This document shows, piece after piece, positions 58,753 through 64,000 of a stretch of 64,000 bases of DNA. Source of the stretch: Branchiostoma belcheri. Lineage: Eukaryota > Chordata > Leptocardii > Amphioxiformes > Branchiostomatidae. Below the pieces are notes generated by a model. The model saw only the letters and a list, made by a program, of their open reading frames with translations, made no database searches and had not been told where the DNA came from. The stretch is taken from NCBI RefSeq assembly GCF_001625305.1, contig NW_017804631.1:236016-300015 (forward strand). Direction: 5' to 3'. The number at the start of each line of letters is the position of its first letter. Position 1 is the first letter of the stretch. Both the position numbers and the translations under genes were made by a program.

Positions 58753-60144
58753 TAAAGTAATAAAAATTGAGGATGGATGTTATTTCGTCATTGTACGTCA
58801 TATTGTTGAGATAAACATCATCTATTATTGTATACACGATAATTTTCTCAGGTTTCAAATTCTAAATAGATAAGGATAAATTTTTATTAATTATGTAATT
58901 AGACAAATCGTGTTTTATAAGCTATATAATCTTCATACATCTACAATTGAAGCGAGAAGTAATGAAACACACATATCAATCAAACCGGTAGGTAGTAGTA
59001 CACATTGGTACGTATGGTGAGATATCTCTCCTTATACATGACCTGTACTTAGGTTGTAAGAGAATAAATGTAACACTAAATATATTTCATTATGATTATA
59101 ACTTGAAAAACCTTCGCACATTCGTCTGAAAACTATCTCATGTTAGCAAATCGAGACTGTTTCATCATCAATACTATATTATCATAATACCCTGACAATA
59201 CTCTCCATATATATAAAGGGGTTCTCAATTCCAGAGTGAAGAGCTTTTTTTCGACAGACATAAATTGAAGGAAGTGAAAGATGCACATTACTTAATAATA
59301 TTCGATAAAATACCCAATATGAACGCAAGTCTTAAAACTTATCCAATCCAGAATGAACTCCCCAAATAACCTCTAAACTATCCCAGAATGCACCGCGCTA
59401 CCTAGTTGGTGTAAGTTAAGAACATTATTTTGTGGGCGATAAGAAAAAAATTCCTACTATTTTCTTTGACATCAACAATTGACCTTACTAGTGTCCAGAT
59501 TGCCCCTCATTTATGCCGAAATATTCGCGATCAAAAAAAGCGTAATCTTATTATGTTTCCAATAAGCTCAATGTAATAAGGTCACTTATAACTCTATGTA
59601 TCTTTATAGTAACTAATCAATAATCATAGCCATAACAAGATAAAAAATGGCAAATTTCAAAATGTCCACATACTAGTATCTGTTGATACTGCACGTATGT
59701 AATCACCAGTAAACACTCTATTATATAATAATTATTTTGCCTCATGACAAAAGACTTATTTTCTAACTGTAGTCACTGATATATCAAACTAGCATCCTGT
59801 TGAACAATTGGATAAGGTGTAAAAGTGATTGTCGATATGGACTAATGCGTTCCTTACAATCATTCAATGTAGTATTACTTAAATTCAATGCTAAATTCCT
59901 AACAACGATTGACATTATTACAGCATGAGAGACCACCGTTTGGATGAGTGACCATAAATACCGTCTCTCTGCAAATATCAGACTGTGGGAAGTTGTGAAT
60001 TAACTGCCATGGATTTTTTTAAATATAAGCCTGCAGTATTATTAAACAGGTTATGTAGTGTGGAGTATTCGCTCCAGTCAACTAAACACCTTTACAAGTT
60101 GCAGAGTCAGAAGTGCCCAATATCAGGTGTTAGCTTGTCCTTAA
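58753..60144. other. Intergenic, no gene supported
   Basis: AT-rich. 59355-59560 is a partial inverted copy of the interior of the 60145-60949 element (CCCAGAATGCACC, GGGCGATAAG, TTGCCCCTCATTTATGCCG). No coding signal. Confidence 0.5.
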
Positions 60145-60949
60145 AGGAGTACTAACCTCCAGAACGAAGTGCTATTTTCCGATACATCATGCTGCAATGA
60201 ATACATAACTAACCGACTTTTTACATGATTTCGCTTGTACGAGTTGCGCGGCGCATGTTTGTAAATTGATATTAATATCATTTTCCCCCATGCTGAACCA
60301 CAATTGATACATCCGGGAACTCTGGCTTACGCAATACTCATACACTTCAGGTCAACATACACATTTTTCGGCGAAAATGGTAGGAGACAAACACACTAAC
60401 AAGCTGATTATTGAGAAATTACTTGCTTTACTTTGCTTGACCTGTGGCTTGGATATTATAATATCACGATGTCGAATACAGTGGGCGCCAGTTTCATCCT
60501 GTGTGTTTTGAGTTTCTCAACTTATTTGCATGTAAGTATAACTTGAACAGATAATTAGATTACGCCACTTATGAAAAAGATAACTAGATTACGCCATTTT
60601 TTTCATCATCAATATTTGCGGCATAAATGAGGGGCGATAAGGACACCAAGAAGGACAATGGTTGGTAGGATATCAAAGAACACAAAACGGTACGAATTTT
60701 TCTTATCGCCCCCGAAATGAGGTCTGTAACGTAACTTTTTCTTTAAAACATAGACACCAATGGGGCAGCGTGGTGTATTCTGGGATAGTTTTGAGGGTAT
60801 TTGGAGAGTTTGTCCCGGATTCGATGCGTTTTAAGATTTGCTCGCAAAATGGGCATTTAATTGTATACTGTAAAATAATATTCATTTTTCACTTCCAAAA
60901 ATAAATGCCTGTCGAAATATAGCACCTCCTTCTGGAGGTTAGTACTCCT
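60145..60949. mobile_element. ~805-bp element with TIRs and TTAA flanks
   Basis: Left AGGAGTACTAACCTCCAGAA, right TTCTGGAGGTTAGTACTCCT, flanked by TTAA (60141-60144, 60950-60953). TTAA duplication is typical of piggyBac-type transposition. Interior frames are short and without transposase words, so it is non-autonomous. Confidence 0.8.
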
Positions 60950-61287
60950 TTAACACACGCATGGCCATCCAACCATTTTATCTACCGCCTAGATATGATT
61001 ATAAGTCGTGATGCTGAAAATCTGAAATATGCTTTAGTACAAGTTAGTTCTTGAGACGCAGATAAAACCTATCCGCATTTGAATACTTTATAGAAATCAA
61101 GTTGAAACTCTTGAACTTTTCATTCATTCTTTCAATCTGCAGATAGGGATTTTTTAACCCAAGACAATGTCTGAATTGCGAACTAATCTCAATACCGTCA
61201 AATTAGATAAGGCATCCGATTGAAGACATACACAGGATTCGTTACTCAAGTAATTCATTCAGTTTCTTGAGTAACAATTCTAGTGTA

Positions 61288-64000
61288 TCATTCAGTTACT
61301 TCTTCGATTGACCCATCCGGACTGTTGCCAGGTTGTAAACGTTTAAACTGCATTAGCTCAACTGCTGCAGAAGATGACTTGCTCTCATCGAGGACATACA
61401 TATTCTTCTTCTTTCCTTTGAAGTCGAATTTCTTGAGCCACTTTCTCATATCCTCCCTCAAGACGCAGTGGAAGATGAAGACAAAGAGACCCTGGAGAGT
61501 GTTGAAGGTGCAGAACAGGTAGGCAAAAGCAGGATGACCACCGCTGATGACAAAGAAGCCGAACACCCATGTGAGACCAAACAGAGACATGACGCTGAAG
61601 GCCCGACGAAGCTGACGGAGTATCCATTGTTTGTCTACGCCTTCCCCATTGGTACCTGTGCATCAACATGTTGTTCTTCTATAAGCAACAATCCATATCT
61701 GTTAAAGACTAAACATTCTCTGCCAGTGCTGGATCGAAATAGGACTTACCCAAATTTTCATCTGACTCCTTCAACCACTTAATGGCAGAAAGAGTTGAGT
61801 TTTTATTTCATAATGACTTGTACCAAATACTGATTAACCTCCATGCTAAACCCATATCTGTATTCTGAAGGTCATCTTTCTTGGTACATTTTGAATCAAG
61901 TTCCAACAGGACAGGACACATTTCGACTGTACAACCCTCCGCAAAGACAAGGGGTGCTACAGACTTTCTAAAAACTTTTATCCACTGCTTACCGAGTCAC
62001 GTGCGTCATCTGCATGACGTGACGTCAAAGAAGCGTTAGATTGTGGTCATTTCATGATGTTAAGGTTTGTTTAAAGGTGCATTTGAAAATCTAAGTTCAA
62101 TTGTCCTTGCATGGGACATTAGGTCCTAGTGCTAACTTATTAATGGTACTCCCCGGGCAACAGCTGCTGCAATGACCCTGATTTGCGATACCTTGGGGGT
62201 GGGGGGAACTAGCAGATCAACCCGCCCCCCCCACCATGTGTGATGATAACAACCTATATTTCAACCCCCATGGTGCTTAAAGTCACAAGTATGACAATAC
62301 AAAGTGCTGTGTGAACATCATAACATAAATCTTTTTTTTTACCTGTCAACGTTTTTTGCACCTTCTCCCTCTTGGCCAGCTTGTATATGACGATGGAGAA
62401 GATTATCATGTTGAACATCAGTATGAGACCAGCAGGAAGCAGAAAAGCGTACGACATGGGGAGATGAGCCAGCCAACAGCTGTCAACAGATGGGAACTTT
62501 ATATCTCAGCATGATGGTGATCGTTATTTGATTGTATTAACGATGTGCTTCCCTTTGTTATAATGTGTGTATGAAATATGTGGTAACATAATCACCTAGC
62601 GCCAAAAAGCAGTTACTCAAGCAACTGGATATGATTTTGAAATTTTCAAAATCATATCCAGTTGCTTGAGTAACTGCTTTTTGGCGTATCGTATTACCTG
62701 GATGTCTAACCTTCATCGACGTATAATCACCTAGCCCCTGCCAAGTGCACATTCAATGGATTCCGCATTGTATTGTCTTGTTGCAATCTCCACATAGAAA
62801 GAACCTTAGTAGCACGTAAATCGGATGGATGACATACTTATAAATTTTGATAAAAGACTCTAGTTTTGCGGCCTTGAGGTAAGTTTTTAAAGTGACCGAA
62901 AATCAGCAATTTATCCAATTCCTAATAACATCAATATCATCAAGGGAAGTTTCGAAATTTAATGAATGACAAATTACTTTACAGAGATATTTTTTAGAAA
63001 TGTACCTTATCGAGCATCTATTCTGATCTCCAGGCACCACGTTACATCTGTAGTATTATTAATGGCCTCGATAATATTGACTTTGTATATTCATGTATTA
63101 TAACATATATACTTTTTTATTGCTTTTACTTAACTTGATGATTGTTAACTTCGGCGCAATTCAGCCATTGCTGTAAGGCCGATTTGTTCCTTGTTTATCA
63201 ATAAACCATTTACTACTACTACTACTACTACTATTTGGAATATGAAATGTCATTTTATTACATTTAACACCTCAAAATGCAACCTACTAGTCGCTCATCT
63301 TGTATTCGTAGAGACTAGATGGCCCGACAGTTGACATCATGGCAAAAAGGGGAAAGCCTGAAACAAAAAAGCCACATTATGCTCTTGTGGTGAAATACAT
63401 ATTATCTCCCTTGTTCTAGTATTTATTACTTTCAGGACAGAAGTACTAGTATTGTTTGTTTGTTTTTGGTACTAATCAATGCTAGGTTTGTATGTTAGGG
63501 TTCCAAAATGAGCCGGTGGAGATTGGGTTTCACTTGATTGACAGGAATTTTAACAAATATGCATTGGATTGAAGGATCCGGTCGCATGAAATGGGACTAT
63601 GAAACGAATATTATGGTGTAATAGTGACGATGATTTTATCATACAATAATGCATTATATTATGTTAAACATTAAGCCGATATTTCTGCTGGACATTAACA
63701 TTTTCTAATTTGTTGTTTGCAGCTGCTTTTGAAAATGCACGTAGATTTGTATTTGTAGATTTGGTTATTAAATGATGCTGGGGAACTTTTATATTAAAAA
63801 AAGATATTGTAAAGTTCTGATGAAAATTAGTCTCCATGTTTAACCATGACAGACAATCCTCAATTTGCATAAAATACGTCCTTAACGGCAGTTGGGTATT
63901 AAAATGGTCTGCTTACCCCAAGCTACAACTACAGCCTTGTAGATAAAACTCTCAGACACATAGTGGCCAAAAACCATCACGGCAGCCAGAAAGATCATTA
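61288..64000 (-). CDS. Adhesion-type (class B2) GPCR, 3' part of the 7TM domain, cut by window edge
   Basis: On the - strand: exon 64000-63917 (enters from outside; AAVMVFGHYVSESFIYKAVVVAWG, TM4, donor GGG|gtaagc, phase 1), exon 62479-62343 (CWLAHLPMSYAFLLPAGLIL, TM5, then IYKLAKREK, donor ACAG|gtaaaa), exon 61655-61288 (ICL3, TM6 SLFGLTWVFGFF, TM7 FCTFNTLQGLFVFIFHC, ~55-residue cytoplasmic tail, stop at 61288-61290). These words are typical of adhesion GPCRs. TM4 ends in phase 1 and the TM5 exon needs phase 2, so a short exon for extracellular loop 2 is missing between 62480 and 63916; I could not find it. The GPS/GAIN region and the N-terminus lie beyond the window. The intron holds a hairpin element at 62601-62722. 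Confidence 0.88.
62601..62722 (-). mobile_element. Hairpin-plus-tail retroelement, family 2, 13-bp TSD, short form
   Basis: Flanked by ATAATCACCTAGC at 62588-62600 and 62723-62735. Arms of 43 bp are perfect complements meeting directly (TGATTTTGAAATTTTCAAAATCA at the centre), so the central hammerhead-bearing part is absent. The tail TATTACCTGGATGTCTAACC follows. Confidence 0.88.
62760..63916. other. GPCR intron, nothing assigned
   Basis: AT-rich; a short (TAC)n run at 63211-63233 (ACTACTACTACTACTACTA). The missing loop-2 exon should be here or nearby. Confidence 0.4.

Noticed and set aside
63001-63050. Candidate missing loop-2 exon of the GPCR (- strand, ACAG at ~63049 to AAG|gtacat at ~63008)
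   Set aside because: The phase-1 reading ends in a stop before the donor and the residues do not resemble loop 2 of adhesion GPCRs.
1-64000. CRISPR array or bacterial operon features
   Set aside because: Introns, SINEs, MITEs and animal domain families show this is eukaryotic; no regularly spaced repeat-spacer pattern exists.

Overview
The window looks like chordate genomic DNA from a lancelet (amphioxus, Branchiostoma type). The gene families support this (type II C-type lectin receptors, a CYP2-clan P450, a TRIM-type RING/B-box gene, a secreted leucine-rich-repeat protein, an adhesion-type GPCR). So do the AT-rich introns with standard GT-AG junctions and a very high density of short palindromic transposons, tRNA-derived SINEs and LINE fragments. 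The species call is an inference; no mitochondrial or ribosomal marker is present.

Layout on the + strand: 595-1179, a small type II membrane/coiled-coil exon; 4111-13698, C-type lectin receptor A (8 exons); 17579-23735, a complete CYP2-like P450 (7 exons, 499 codons); 25380-28660, a tentative signal-peptide gene followed by exons carrying an ITIM-like tyrosine motif; 28680-29952, a decayed mariner transposon; 33515-41000, C-type lectin receptor B, a paralogue of A with the same exon plan; 42801-46788, a RING/B-box/coiled-coil gene joined to an ALK/LTK-type glycine-rich domain; 51880-52725, a single-exon secreted LRR protein. On the - strand, 61288-64000 is the 3' end of an adhesion-type GPCR, cut by the window edge.

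Lectins A and B share cytoplasmic tyrosine exon, TM exon, two stalk exons, a split CTLD and phase-1 cytoplasmic junctions, so they arose by duplication. They differ where it matters: B keeps an EPN-type sugar-binding loop, A has QPS; A keeps an NPxY tail motif, B has lost the matching stretch and is out of frame there unless an upstream donor is used. With the TRIM-like and LRR genes, this stretch resembles an innate-immunity or recognition neighbourhood.

The repeats hold the most unusual signal. Seven insertions (8485-8828, 11904-12077, 35477-35754, 36175-36508, 40626-40782, 50385-50600, 62601-62722) consist of a long hairpin plus an asymmetric tail, and each is flanked by its own exact 11-13 bp target duplication. 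An eighth is a 19-bp stub with a 13-bp duplication (54434-54452). Two of the families carry a hammerhead-ribozyme-like core (CTGANGA ... GAAACGTC). They look like non-autonomous, Penelope-like or retrozyme-like retroelements. The 20-N assembly gap at 40675-40694 lies on the axis of one of these hairpins. Other repeats are at least three MITE families with 3-bp TTA/TAA duplications (PIF/Harbinger style), five tRNA-SINE copies, and a tandem array of a roughly 0.6-kb module upstream of the LRR gene.
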